Assembly (NCBI GenBank): GCA_023512835.1
Contig: CM042090.1
Span: 12,245,343 to 12,309,342 of the forward strand
Origin: Taxillus chinensis
Taxonomy: Eukaryota; Streptophyta; Magnoliopsida; Santalales; Loranthaceae
DNA: 64,000 nucleotides
Reading direction: 5' to 3'
Below the pieces are notes generated by a model. The model did not search any database and had not been told where the DNA came from. It saw only the letters and a program-made list of their open reading frames with translations. The translations under genes were made by a program, and so were the position numbers. This document shows, in pieces, positions 26,531 through 40,719 of this stretch. Position 1 is the first letter of the stretch. Each line of letters begins with the position of its first letter.

Positions 26531-29500
26531 TCCTTTGAATATAGTAATTTTACATTCCTGTTAGGACTTCCATCCAAGTTTTTTGTTGCCCCTCAAATTT
26601 TTTACCGTGCTTATTGTTAATCTTTTCTATCATTCTAATAACCATTTGTAATAATCACAGTGTAAAAACTCTCCATTGTAAATCAAACGATCTTAAATCA
26701 CGGTCTAGATTACTCTTAAAAATTTATAGAACACACCCTCAACTTATAATATATACTTAAAGTTTTTGTTGCATCTATATTATGTTTAACAGTAATCGTT
26801 TTTTTTGTAATACTTCAGCACCATGCCTTTTAGGCCGTTTTGCTACATAGATATAATAGTTATACCTATTTTGTGTTATTTTGACACACTCCTCAAAACA
26901 TCCTGTAGCATGATGCGGGTTTCACTGTATCTATATGATTTTCCATTTTTCATCATCACAAAAAAATTTCAATAATGATATATTTTACATTGCGCAATCT
27001 ACATTGAAATTGAAGCACCTGTCTTTTGAAAAATTTATCGTATCATTAATAATTAACACATAACAAATAAAAAAGTTTTGATAATTTTTTTACAAATAGC
27101 TTGAATTAAGATGATAGAATTAATAATGAAATATTTACCAAATTTTAAAATGAAAATTTAAAACTATTGATTTGATTTTTCTTAAAAATCAAAACCCTAA
27201 TTCAAAATAACACATAACAAGATAATAAAGCACAAAAAATTAAGACAATTTTTGACACTAATCCAAACATAGAAGTTAGCTGCAAGCTAATGGATTACAT
27301 CTAATCTTCATATTAAATTATTGTTTTTTAAAATAGGTTAAATACTTAATTACCTGAAATAATGTTGTTTTTGGGCCTTGCAAAGCTACTTGTCAAAATT
27401 TTGGGTAGTTTTTTTATTGCAAATGAAAAAAAAAAAGGATGGGTGTAGGCCCTGAGTTGACCTGTACAAGGAAGTGCCTTCTCTCAAAACCCGAGCAACT
27501 TAAGCACTAAACTTAAATTTTTAATAATGATGACCATGACTAATAGTTTTTTAATAGACTTTTAAAAAAAATGGTTATTTTCTTTAATATTTTTTTAAAG
27601 TAGCTTTTTTTATTTATAAAAATGTGTATATAATTCTTATATTTTATTGAAGTAAAGAATATAATGGTTTTTAAATGAAAGGTTAGAAACGACCGAAGCC
27701 ATTCTGAGAGAGAGGAATATGTGAATCTTATTTACAAAATTTAACTCTAAATTCAAAAATAAAATCATGTACATAATTCTAACTTACAACATCAACGCTA
27801 TTGCATCAAATCAAAATTATAGGAAGTAGACATCTTTGGTTACTTAACTTATTCAGTTGTTTGCTTTTTTCATATGTATTAAAATATGTTTTAGTCACAT
27901 TATTTGAAAACATCATAAAATTTATTATCAACAAACACTGGTTTCTCGACTAAAAATAATATACAAAATCAAATATAAAGATTAAGTAGAGCTTTTTTAA
28001 TGGAATATTGGGGGAATCTTTGATATGCAAATGCACCATTCAAACAAAAATAAATCTTGAAACCATTTTTGATGTTAGTGTAATTGCTATTTATGAATTA
28101 ATGCATCAAAATTATTTAAATAAATTTGTTAAAAATGCTTGACGTAAACCAGAGTAAAATTATAAATTAGACTTACTTAAATAATTATTATCAAATAGTC
28201 AAAATTATTCAGCATTCAATATTCAACAAATTGTATTCAATATTTGAATTTCACTTGGCAATTAATAAACTCTATAATATAGTATACGTATTTCATTATT
28301 GTTTTAGTCTACAAATAATCTAATCTATTCATCCTTAACTAGTGAAATATCCTAACCATTTTATATGTTAGAGCATTAGTAATGAACTAGCTAAAAATTT
28401 TAATAAATTTATCAACATAGAGTTATATTAGCCATAAATTATCCTCAAAATTTATATATTGATTATAAGCTTTGTTAAAATTTTAAAACACTAGCTAGTT
28501 AAAATTAATTAGTAAGTACCTCAAAGTTAAAATTTTAACAAAATTTATAATAAAAATATAAATTTTAAGTATAATTTTTAACTAATATTACTAAATATAA
28601 ATAAATTTATTTAAAAGTAGTACAATACTATAAACTCAAAATGTAAATATTTATTATTAGAACAACTTGCGGTGAGATTGAGATTTGTGAGTGATAGCAA
28701 TGTATATAATAAACCCTTTGCAACCTCAAATCAATAAATAATAAAAGCTGACCCGATTGATAACGGGTCTATTTTCATCCGGCACCCAGCTGCAACTCCG
28801 TGGCTGTTCGGGCAGTCTTTAAAACCCACCGCGCCAGCGAAAGCGAGGGCGTTGTTCGATAATGGCAAGCGACAATCGGTCCGGGCCGTGGGCCCATCAC
28901 GCAAAAGCGGGCCCGTGCGGTGTAAGAATTAAATATTAATAAAACGCCCACGTCACTGCGCACCCAGACACAGACCGACCCAGGCCCAATCCAGGAATGC
29001 GCTTCGTTTCCACCCACTCGCTCCCACCCACCCACTCACCCACTCAGCAGTCCCTGGCTTTCAGCAGAGGCAGGCGCAAACACAAAAACCTTCCAATAAT
29101 GGAGATGCGAGACCGTGTGGTTTTCCTAAAGTGTAAACAGGGCGCTCTTTTGAGTGATATAATAAGGCCAGGCCGGCATTATACTTCTGGGAGGACCCGG
29201 TAGGACCCATTACCTTTTATTACTACTATATTTTAATGTTGTATTATTATATGTTTGTGATCCCAGTCTCATTACACACAGCCCTCCACTGCGCCTCCGG
29301 TCTGCGAGTATTTATGAGGCAAGCTTCGTTGTGTACTCTATACCATGTGTGTGTGTGTCTTCCTATTGGACAACCCACAAAGGCCATAAGTGTTTTTAAA
29401 AAAAGAGCAGTGCTCCAAAACCCAAAAAGCGGCTTTGTAGTGCTGTATATTTTATTTTGGTACTTGTTTTTTTTTTCATTGGAAGTTGGAAGAAAATATT

Positions 29501-31383
29501 TGGATATTGTTTTTGCATTTTTGTTTTAAAATTTATAAAAAATAACAACAAATAATGTAAAAATGTAAGTCTTCATATTACATTATTAAGATAAATAATA
29601 CACAAACCAATAGGGGGGGGGGGGGTTTGTTTATTGTTTGAAACCCTTAACTTAAATTTCATAATAAAACAGTAAAACATTTTTTTATAAGTGTCATTAT
29701 GTTGATAACATTAATTAGATCCAATAAGAATTTAGAAAATGATAATTGAATATTCAACTTCTAATTTAAATAATTTAAGTAACTAAGTAGAAAAACTAAA
29801 ATATAAGAATAAATCTATAATAAAGTTTATTACTTATACAAACCAACTTAAATGAATACATAATTTGTCATATATTAGGCTTATTTATAAGCATAAACAG
29901 AACTTACAATAAGGAAACTAAATATAAACTATAAATTAAATAATAAAATAAAATAGAAGAAACAAATTTTAATCAAAGTACAAAACTTACTCGTCAAGGG
30001 AAAACACATAATGGGTTGCATGTAATGATGCATGTGGCGTAGGCCACAAGCACACTACGTGCATAGTACATGTTGTACATGACGCATGTTACGGGTACGC
30101 TATATGCACAGCACAAGTTGTAAATGATGCATGCTACATTGATAAATTTGTTAAAACTTTTAACTAGTCCACATGTTAGGGGCACACTTTGTGATTCTCC
30201 ATTGTCTCATGCAGAACTCTTCCTATGTCCCATGCTGGTTGTGCATAAATTCAACTACTTTGTCTTAGTGTTAGTGCAATGTCTTCTTCACATTATTAAC
30301 TACAATCAATGATACTTTTTACAAAGTTGTCGAATAATGAATTTAAACTATATTTTTTTATAAAATGTTGTCTTATATTTTTAATAACGACACTTGTAGA
30401 GAGCGTCCTTAATGCATGAAAAAAGTGTCATTGAAACCCATTTTTTCTTGTAGTAAAATCCATTTATACAATTGAAGTGTAGATAATACAACCACGTGAA
30501 CAGAACAATAAAATTAAAGCAAAATAATAGTCATATGTGAGCAAAAATTTAACAAATTAATTCTAATATCATGTGCCAATAACAATCATATGCATATATC
30601 AAAGCAATTAATTATACAACAAACCTACTTTGAGATCAACTGGAAACAATTAACCAGGGAATCTTATCTTACCTATAAAGTTATTTGATAAAGAAAATTA
30701 ATTGAAAACATACCTTATCCATAATTATGATTTTTCTAATTAAGTTTCTTTTATCTCACTTGCTTCTTCTTTATGCGTTGAAAAGAACAATCGGCACACA
30801 CACGTTATTGAATCTCATAAAAGCAAAAGGAAATGAATTTATTACCATAATTCTAATTCCTTTAAATCAAATAATCATCATATTCAGTTTTTATTTATTT
30901 AGGACGAATCCATTAATTATATATGAACCACCATATAAAATTTTCAAAATACAAAAAAACACTCATATAATATTACAACTAAATACATTATATCATAAAA
31001 CCTTAACTTGATAGCTATAAAAAAACACGTAGAAAATGATAGGTGAGTGAAAAAGATATGAAAAACTCTTCTTTTTTTTTTGGATTTTGCAATGGGTTGT
31101 GGAAACAAAAGATACGAAAAAGTGATGTTATTTTTATGAAAACTAAAATAGTGAGATTTGCTATAAAACTATCAAAATTATCTTTCTTTCTTTTTCATAT
31201 ATTACACAAATTTATATAATTATATATAAGGGCAAAATTAGTATTTTAAATAATATTACTTTTTTACATTTTTTTAATATCAATTAAACTATAAACAAAA
31301 CTTTTTTCTATCATTTTTCATCTCAACCAAACAATTCATTTTTATACAATTATTTTAGAAATACTATTTGTAGTTCATAGGTG
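26531..31383. other. Intergenic DNA upstream of AP2, no gene recognised
   Basis: AT-rich except a GC-richer stretch at 28780-29200 with CCCACTC repeats. A run of 13 G is at about 29612-29624. No AP2 exon similarity was found here, so the duplicated AP2 copy is not continued. About 28370-28510 has GAGCATTAGTAATGAACTAG and related words that may be MITE debris. Confidence 0.5.
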
Positions 31384-31750
31384 CGTCGTTAAGGGTTCGA
31401 ATTTGCTTGTAGTTCAGTTGAGATCATTACCATGGTGATCTAAGCTATTTCAGTACTTTATTATATTTGTTTTAAAAACTGGTCGTTAAATTAAATATTA
31501 ATATAATATGTATCATGTTAATCTAATGGTTAAATTTTGCATAAATGTATTTTTTCAAAAAATAAATAAAATAATTGTATTTATTTATTTATTTTAATTA
31601 TATTTATGTAAAATTTAATTATTATATTATTATAAAATTTTACAGACACAATACATGCTACATAAATAATTAATTTAACAGTTAATTTTTAAAATAAATA
31701 TTAACAAAGTATCATTGATCACAAGCAAATTCAGAATCTATCGTTAACGT
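31384..31750. mobile_element. Diverged foldback element related to the MULE at 57.7 kb
   Basis: Left and right halves are imperfect reverse complements over about 150-170 bp. GAATTTGCTTGT is near the left tip and ACAAGCAAATTC near the right tip, with an inner pair around AATGGTTAAATTTT and AAATTTAATTATTATATT. The inner arms resemble the 57718-58115 element (GTTTTAAAAA, CGTTAAAT, GTAAAATTTTATAATAA). No target duplication was found, so the borders are approximate. Confidence 0.6.
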
Positions 31751-31874
31751 ATAATTGAATGATGTAATTGAACATATATAATAAATTATATTAAAATTTA
31801 TAAATTAGTAAATACATACCATGTCAGCAAATTACGCATAGTCGCATACGATTTCAAATAGAGATGGTAGCTAA

Positions 31875-32351
31875 CCCTTTGATTGGTATAAGGTGGAAAA
31901 TGGGTGGAAAAAGTTTATGTAGAAAAAAGGTGGAAAAAAAAAGATATGGAAAGAAAAAGGGTGAATTTGTTGTTTTCCATATGCTTGTTTGGTTAGAATA
32001 GAATTGAAGTAAAAAAAGTTTAAATAATTATTTTTATATTATTGGGTAACGAACCAAATAAGATTTAAATAATATGTATCATATATGAATTGTCTATTTT
32101 GTCTAATTTTTTTCATTCAAATGGCACAGAAATCAAGTTATAAGGGTATTTATGGAAATTAATTTTGACGGCAGTTTTCCACACCAAATTACATCAATTT
32201 GATAGTCAATAAAAACTAGCTGTTGAAGCAACTTTTTCTACTTTCACTGTGCATTCTCTCGAAGTGCCAAACAAGAGAAAACTAAAATTCTACACCTTTT
32301 TCCTACCCAGCCTACTTTTCCACCCTTTTTCTCTAGCAACCAAACAAAGGG
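31875..32351. mobile_element. Harbinger/Tourist-like MITE, 477 bp
   Basis: It begins CCCTTTGATTGGT and ends ACCAAACAAAGGG (12 of 13 bp inverted match), and the arms continue into matching GGTGGAAAA-rich stretches. It is flanked by TAA on both sides (31872-31874 and 32352-32354). No coding capacity. A 23-bp perfect direct repeat lies just outside it (31851-31873 and 32362-32384). Confidence 0.85.
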
Positions 32352-34114
32352 TAAAAGTACAATTTCAAATAGAGATGGTAGCTAGAAGAATTCTATTTTT
32401 TTTATTACTTTTTTTCTCTTTTTTCTTTCCAACTTTTTTTTAACCTAAAACTTTTATGCTTTTTTCATACTTACGAGAGCCAAAACAACAAGCATATATT
32501 AGAAAGTCATAAATGATTCCAACGATCACCTTTCATGGTCCATTTTCTTTCTCGTCATGGGACACGTTTCCTACGATCACTCATAAGCGTTTAAAACGGA
32601 AAGTATTTTTACCTTTCGATGTCTGGAGTCATTAGTTGAAAGGTCATGTCATATATGGCATCTGAGATATTATTGTGTACATAACAGAGACGGTAAGATG
32701 GGCATCAACGCACGATGAGTTCTTGACAAAATAAAAACTGCTAATTTATAAGTTTTGTGTTTTCATGGCCCTACACGCTCCTCCTCCCACTTGTCCCACC
32801 TGTCAGACTTACCATTTGAGGGTTAGAGGCATTGCCTGGAAATTTGGCATCACGAGCCCTCAAAGATGGAGACTTGCAAATGAGATTTTCACGACCCATC
32901 AATCAAATCAAATAATCCCTCTTTCAAATGTATCTTGTATGTTTTTTTTTCTTTCAACGTACGCGCCCAATATTTCTCTTCCACACGATTTAAAGGCAGG
33001 GTCAAATCATGGTTTGAAAGTTGAAACCCTCCCTGCAATTTTAGTTTTGATTGATGGGCTGGGATGGGTATCTTGGAAAGATTTTGCTCTAACTTCAAAT
33101 TGCCCTTTCTTTTCTTTTTCTTTTTTACATGCGTGAAAGAACGCATACATGAAATAAAGACGATAAATACTTTATATTATGAATCAACTTTGGGATTGGA
33201 TGCTCACTTTATGCCTTATGGAGAGAGGAAGACGTACTCGTACAAGCAACCAGAAATCAAAAAATGGCTCCTATTTATGGGAAGCACCCATGAGGGGCTT
33301 GTCACACGAATCTCCTCCGAGATATTGCAGGGCACGAATTATGAGAATTCGATTGTTGTTTCACGCCCCAACGGATGCGGTGCCTGCCTGAGCATCGACT
33401 TTTCCACTTCTTCTTCTTCTTCCCATTTTACTCGACTCTGCATGATTATGAACCCGCCCGATGGGACACGAAATATGTTAGAGCACGACCAAATTCATCT
33501 TACTTTTACCTATATTCAGATATGCACCGTAATAATTATTATGTGTTTTGGTTAAATTAATGTGTTTTTATTTTTATTTATAGTTAAATATAATATAAAA
33601 AATTATTTATAGGTGAATTGTATATATTATACTAAAAAAAATTTTCGCCCTACATTTTTATAAAAAAATAATAACCATAAAATATAACAGAAGTCAATAT
33701 TTTGAAAAATAATTTGAGAAAAATACATAATAATTTCACACTTTTAGTAGGGTCCAAATACAACGGTTAGCCAAATCATAATTATACTATACTGGTAAAC
33801 AAAATTGTAAAGTTTATTTAACCGTAAATATCCAACTCTACATATTAGAGATAAAGTTCTTATCGAATTGATATATAATACTAAGCTAATAAGGCAACAC
33901 AAATTGTTTTAAGTACTCATTATATTAACTCATAAATAGGATAAATATCATGAGCTCAGCTAATGAGGCTCATTCATTTATTTTCTATCATTCTTACACT
34001 TGTACTAATTATTTGTAAAAAATACTTATGATATTTAAATAATTAATAACCAATATCTAACAATTATTGTAATAGTTTGTTAAATCCATGAAACTTTCAT
34101 ACTCTGGCTATAAT

Positions 34115-34454
34115 AAGAGACAGAGGTGGGGGGGACGGTCGGGCCATGGTCCCTCCCCCCTCCCCATTTTTTTCCTTAAGATATATATTTTATATATATA
34201 ATTTTAAATTTTATTTATTTACAAACTTATTATTATAATATTGGTAAAAAAATTTAAAAAATAAAGAGTTATAGTTTTATATTAGTGTGATATTAATATA
34301 TAATTTCTAATATAAATTTTTTATGATCAGAGTCATAAAGTAATAAATTATATGATTGTTAACATAAAGATATAATTTAATAGATTTTTATCTTTATTAG
34401 TGTAAGTCATCAATTCATAAATTAACAAATTACATAATCTAATTAATATCATAG

Positions 34455-34493
<39 letters not shown>

Positions 34494-34872
34494 AAGTCAA
34501 TTGTAAGTATATATATCAGAGTAACGAAATGAAAGTATAATTCTTTTATACATATATATAATATATATAATAATATTTTTAGTTTTCATCAATATTTAAA
34601 TTTAATTAGTAATATAACTTACTGTTTAAAGTGTTAACAATGAATATGTTCCTAATTACAATAGTGGTAAACATATTATACAATTTTAAAAAACTTATAT
34701 ATAATTTGATTATATAAAAATTTGATGATCTTTTTATACTTTTTATGTCATTACTTGTGACTTTGATACTATTAATTGTAATTTAAAATAATAATTTCTA
34801 AATATGAATTATAATAATCTTAACTGTTTGTATTTTGGCATCTCAAATCAAACTTTCTAGATTCGTCCCTCA
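34115..34872. repeat. Possible AT-rich MITE bounded by GAGRGAC ends
   Basis: The left end TATAATAAGAGACAGAG and the complement of the right end, TATAGTGAGGGACGAAT, match at most positions. A G-rich then C-rich stretch (GGTGGGGGGGACGGTC, then GTCCCTCCCCCCTCC) follows the left end. The interior is AT-rich with a long TA tract. No coding. Tentative. Confidence 0.35.
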
Positions 34873-35345
34873 CTATAATAGAACTCTTTGCGAATACCAA
34901 TCAAAATGTAAGCCATTTAAAGATAGTCAACAATCATGTGTTATCATTGACATTGAAACACTAAACCAAATATCCCTTAACTATAATGTTTAAGAATAAC
35001 TCATAATTTCAAAACTTCGAGTCATGTATATAACAAGTTATGTATGAAAGTAATATAACAAACATAATGTTAGCAAATAATATGTTGAAATAAATACCAT
35101 ATATACTTAAATGTCTAAATGTAAGTTCATCCCATGATGCTGATATGTGTAAAAGAAATGCAATGAGCGCAAGTATAATTAAAATTGTTTAATCATGATA
35201 AAACGGTCTAGATTGCACTTTTATTTTACTGTTAATCAACTATAGTACTCATTACAGTTAAATAAAGGGCAATATGGACCATTTGATTATAAGCGAACAG
35301 TTATACTTGCATTTGTGTTCATTGTTTTATTTTTACATATATCAT

Positions 35346-35380
<35 letters not shown>

Positions 35381-35529
35381 GGCCTCTCAAAACTATCTAA
35401 GCATAAACTTTTAGAGGGTGGGTCCTATAACTAGGAGTAATTTATCAAAGATATATAGCTAATTTATGAATGAAATCTTGTGATCAATACTATATAAGAA
35501 TAGTTTAGGCAATGGCCAAAAGCTATCAC

Positions 35530-35710
35530 CTGAGAACTTAGGTGATGGTTTACAATGATTGTCGCTTAAAGTACCCTATTCTCATGGGAGAGATTAGGTG
35601 GTAGTGAGATCGCTTGGACTGGTCACAAGTATTGGGTTTGATTCTCATGTGTGGCAGTGTCTGCCCTGATTTATTTCATTAGTGACCTTATACTGTGGGA
35701 ATGATACTTG
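35530..35710 (+). repeat. Possible tRNA-derived SINE fragment
   Basis: TTAGGTGGTAGTGAGATCGC followed about 35 bp later by GGGTTTGATTCTCA resembles the spaced A and B boxes of RNA polymerase III promoters in plant SINEs. No cloverleaf, tail or target duplication could be shown. Weak. Confidence 0.3.
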
Positions 35711-38700
35711 CTTTTAGAATTTGAAGCACGAAAAAATGGGTGGCGCCCATTTTCTATTTGTTTAAAAAATGGGGGCAGACCATTCTCTATTCCGTCATGC
35801 TTTCCCAGTAGTGAAATAAACAATAGTTTGCTTCTATTTTCTATTCCTTTCAGTTCAATTTTGTTTCAATTTCCTGAACTTGTGTAAATAAGTCTTATAA
35901 CAATATATATGATATAGTTGGCTTTCTCTCTCTTACAGATTCTTTCATGGAACTAAAATTCATTCTTCAACTATGAAATTTCCTTGATAAGTTAGGAAAA
36001 CTAATTTTCTAAATTCATGGGAAGTGTTTAATGACATAAATATGAGTGACATTTATACAACTAGATATGAGGAATTTATAATCATTTGTGTTTTGTGAAC
36101 TAAAACTATTGATTATACCTTATTAGTCATGTTAAAGTCTAAAAATTTTGTCATTTGCAATTATTATTATAATATAATCATCATAATAATACAATCTATA
36201 TGACCATTTTGATTGGTCACGATAACTAATAAAATAATAATAATTGACAATGTTAAAATCCTCTCAAAATAAACTCCAAACTTTAAAGGGGTTGAAACTA
36301 AGGATTTGTTTAGTATGTATTTTTGTTTTTTACTTTATTGAAGTTGAATTTAAATCTCAATTTGAATTCAAGGTTATAAATACAATAATTTTAGTTTCAT
36401 AACTCAAATGTCATTTAAAAAAAAGATGTATTTGGTATATAATTTTGGTTTTAAAACTTAAACAAAACAAGGTGAAGGGGAAAGAGGGAGAGAGGAGAAA
36501 AAAAAGGTGGGCCCATCCACTGTAATAAATAGGATCCCATGAGTTTTGAATTTAATTTGGATTAAAAGAAAGTTGAAGATGTGAAAAAATAAAGTGCATT
36601 TGATACACGGAAAGTTCTATAGAAAAGAAAACAATATTTATTGACATACAGATTCAAATAAGGATTTAAATTCCAACTTGAATAAAATGCAAGTTCCATG
36701 ACCATTTTTTGAGTTTACATTTTTATTTGTTTTTAAATACAAACATGATTTAAATACAGATACAATTTTTTGTGGGGCAGTTTATTACTTCTTTTTCTAC
36801 TTATTTTTCCTTCTATCCTCCTACCCCTCACTCTCCTCTCCTCTCTCATTTACCGAAGTTTATTTGAGTTTTAAAATCATACATGAGAAAGTAATTTTAT
36901 TTATGAAACCGAAAATATGTATATATATATATATACTAACAATTTTGAATTCAAATTGAAATTCAAACTCAAAATTTAATAAAATAAAAAAATCATGAAA
37001 TGAAGATGGAAAACCCAAAAAAGTGTCAAACTTTATAATTTTTGAGTCATTTATCCCTCCCCTTTAGCCTAGTGAGATCCTAGAGTTGTCATGAGGTGTT
37101 CCGCCGTAATATATTTTTCGCCCATATAACTTTAGTGGTTAGACTTACAAGTAATTTTTTTTTTTTGGAAACACAACACAATGTATGCCTTGTGAAATGG
37201 AGCGACACAAGTGATCAAGGGTGATCGTCAGTTGGTTTGGGCGGGTTATATTAATTTATTAAATTAAATTTTAGTTTTCAGTCAGATTGATAGAATTGCT
37301 TAACTCATCCAAATCGGTTTATTCCGCTTTTGGTCAATTGGTTTGTTGTGTTAAATCAGATTAATAGTTTTCCTACTCAATCCTAACATCGTCAATTTTT
37401 TAACTTAAATTTACAACATCAACACAAACCAGAACACATAATCTAATATATAATCTCAACAAATCAAATCAAATAAATTATCGTCATTAAAAATACATTT
37501 GGATTAAACCCAGAAAGTCCGCAATCAATAGACTTTCACTTTTAATTTATAAAAATTTTATATTTTTTTACTATGTCAGAGAAAATTTTTCATCCAAAAA
37601 TATTCGTTGGTCGATTTAGGCAGGTTTCACTATTTATTTAATTGATTTATTTAATTTTTTGTCGGTGAGAGGTTAGTCAAATAAATATCGTTTATTTGAT
37701 TTTCAGTTTATTAAATTTTTAATTAGTCAATTTATCAGAGGCCACTCCTCAAAAGTCTTAAGGAAAAACAAAGCCTGCTGCCATAGTGGTGCATCCGGAT
37801 ATGTTGCCAGTATTTTATCTGTATCATACTACAACAGTTTGGGCCGTAAAAAATAATAATAAGGGAAAAAAAAAGGAGAAGATATTTTGAGCCCGAGTAA
37901 GCAGCATTAGTTAGGCTTGCACAATTTGGAACCGAAACAAAAAGTAAAAGAATATTAGAATAATGAATAGTTGTTATAGGCTTGCACAATTGTGAAGTGG
38001 GAACCTAATTCATTGTCACTGCTTGCCCTTCTGATTGAGAACTCCCATATATATATATGGTCCCAAATTCCAAATCTCTCTCCCATAACTCCTCGGTCCC
38101 CATACCTTGTTAGCTCACCTCCAATCAGTCCCACCCACCGCTTCCCCTCCAATTAACTTCATTTATTTCCCAACCGTGAAACTGGTTTCCAAAATCACAC
38201 CCCACAGTTATAAGACTAAACATGAGCGCAGATGGTATGTCTAAAATCTAAAAACGTTTGACCTGCGACAGACGCCGGGCCAAACTGTTCATCACCGACC
38301 GTAGGAGTTGAAAGAAAACAAAAATTATATATAAACAAGCTGCATAATTATAAGCATATAAGTCCATGTCCTGATGTCCGTGTCCATTATTTTATTTTGT
38401 TTGGACTGCATGAAATCTGTGTTACTCCAAAACTATGACCTTTATATGTGAAGCATATTATGAGTCCCAGCTGTAGTGGGGATGAGTTCTGAATGATCCA
38501 TCGATGGTTTGTGGTCCTCTCTGTTTGGGGAAACGGAAAAGAAAAATAAATATCCCCCTTTACCCAAAATATAAAACACGCCAAAGCTTAAACGTAGGGC
38601 TTGGCTTGTTTTATGCCCATTTCCTAACAGAACAGTGATCAGTGTCGTGTCAACATACAAATAAGGGCGGCAAGGGACCACTGGGGGTGGGGAGGGCAGA

Positions 38701-39249
38701 TGCAAGGGACTCCATAAGCTTTCAAATATGCATGTGGGGCTGAGATCGATCGAATATAGGGGAATTATATAGTTGTGTAGTTCGCGAGGTATGCGGACCA
38801 CATCCATCATTCATTATTCACATGGACATTATTTCTGCATTGTGCAATATTTACATTCTCAGCTTAATCTAGATTCTATTCTCTCTATGCCACCCACCAC
38901 ATTTTCTTTATATATATTTATATATATATATATATATATATTTAATAGTCTATCTTATTTTCCATGGTTTATGCCCACGTACTTGTTCCATACGAGGAAA
39001 AACAGGTGCCTAGGGTCCATACTGTCTTTGCCAATCCCATGTGCTGGTTTCACTGTTTTTCCATCTGTAGAGCTTTCCGTAGACATCCATCTCCAGTACG
39101 CTGTCTGTCGCAGCAGAAAGGTCAGCGACGTAATGAAAAGTAAGCACAACACGGGAAAAATATACAATACAGGATGATGTATATAATAGACGGCCGGTGA
39201 GTGGTTCATTAAATTGTACGTTGTCACGGCCATTAACACATCTGTATTG

Positions 39250-39284
39250 TATTATATTATATTATATTATATTATATTATATTA
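39250..39284. repeat. (ATTAT)n microsatellite
   Basis: Seven clean pentanucleotide units in intergenic sequence. Confidence 0.95.
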
Positions 39285-40088
39285 CGCGCGTTTTAATGTT
39301 TTATATTTTGCATGCGTGACTCACTAGCCATCCCTTTCGTTAAAATTATTGATCAGGAGAGGATTGACATGTGTGGTGTGGGCGCGAAACGCTAGCTATC
39401 CACCGAAAAATAGCCACGCAGCCGAAACCAGTTGGTGAGATATTGTTTTAAGTCGACCCCTAAATGCGATTTAGATTTGATGTAATAAGACGCGCGGCCG
39501 GGTCGTCCAAGGGTGTGATACTGATCATTTTGGTTTCACGGGCCAAAGTAGGTCTCAAATAATTGGAGTACAACACAACATGGCTAATTAAACAAAGAAG
39601 AAATAATCCTAGGTTATTAAGTGACTAATGTTGTCATAATCCGTGTCTTAATCCATGTTTGACAGGCTGGCATCTTCTGGGGCAAGGAACGAGGCCGGGG
39701 GAAGAATTATTGAGTGTGCCAGGGGTTGCCTCTTATGGAGAATCAAAAGCTGAGCAACCAAAAGTCACCACTGCGAGGGCTACGCTTCTATTTTAATTAC
39801 TGACTTGTCCTCTAGTAGTCCTGTGTTGGATGATACCACCTTCGCTCAGTCACAACAATGCCCTTGGCCTTGGCCTTTGGTGGACAGACACCAGTTCGGC
39901 TTTAACTACAGTATTATACTCAGCCTCTTTCTGATACAAACATTTGAGAATAATCTACTATTTCACCTCATGACAGACTAGTGGGGTATAGTACAGTAAT
40001 GGTGGATGCAAGATTTTTCACATGGTGATTATACATGTATATTTAAAAAAATTATTCCCAACGACGTGGTAAATTGATATATACTAAA

Positions 40089-40133
<45 letters not shown>

Positions 40134-40236
40134 TGTTATTCAAAATCTCTAGCTAATAAATGTTATTTCTAATATTTGAGTAATTAGAGATGACAATGTA
40201 GTTATGCCAACACTCTTGGACTGTGTTCCAAAAATA

Positions 40237-40683
40237 CACTACAACAAAAAAAAAGTATTTTAAAAACAAGGAAATGAAAAGGGACCAGAAATGCCCATTG
40301 CCTCTCTCAATCATTGCCTCTCTCAATCATCACCGTGTGAAAGCAGAGAGTAACATTGCATCCCGAACGGTGTTATAAGTGTCATATACTTCTTCTTGCA
40401 ATTTTGTTTTGAGTTAAATTGTGAATGTTCTTATTTGCTATTTGATTGGTATTGCATTGGATACTAGGACAATAAGTTGTAATCATGTGAATGTTAAACC
40501 ATAATCTAAATAGTCAAGTAAAATTTTAATTTTTTGATGCATGTTAATTGTTGAATGAAACCTATATCATTTCTTATTTTTTGGATTGATTTGATGTATA
40601 TATTTAATGATAGTTGTGAATTGTGGTTGTATATGATAAATATATTTTGATTCACATGTTAGGTTATATGTATGTGTATATAT

Positions 40684-40719
<36 letters not shown>

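Larger units (their letters stand above)
32385..40236. other. Intergenic DNA, no gene recognised
   Basis: Two overlapping frames of 123 and 163 codons (32765-33136 and 33064-33555, plus) are the longest, but they have poly-F and poly-S runs, no domain and no clear splice context. I do not call a gene. 37.7-39.9 kb is GC-richer and unrecognised. 35740-35830 and 42770-42870 share words such as AAAATGGGTG and CATTTTCTATTTGTTTA, perhaps CACTA-type subterminal repeats. Confidence 0.5.

Noticed and set aside
31380..31410. GGGTTCGAATTTGC as a tRNA B box
   Set aside because: No cloverleaf or A box could be formed around it; it is the tip of the foldback element.
33064..33555. 163-codon plus-strand open frame, and an overlapping 123-codon frame at 32765-33136
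   Set aside because: Contains poly-F and poly-S runs, shows no known domain, overlaps other frames, and has no supporting splice or promoter context.
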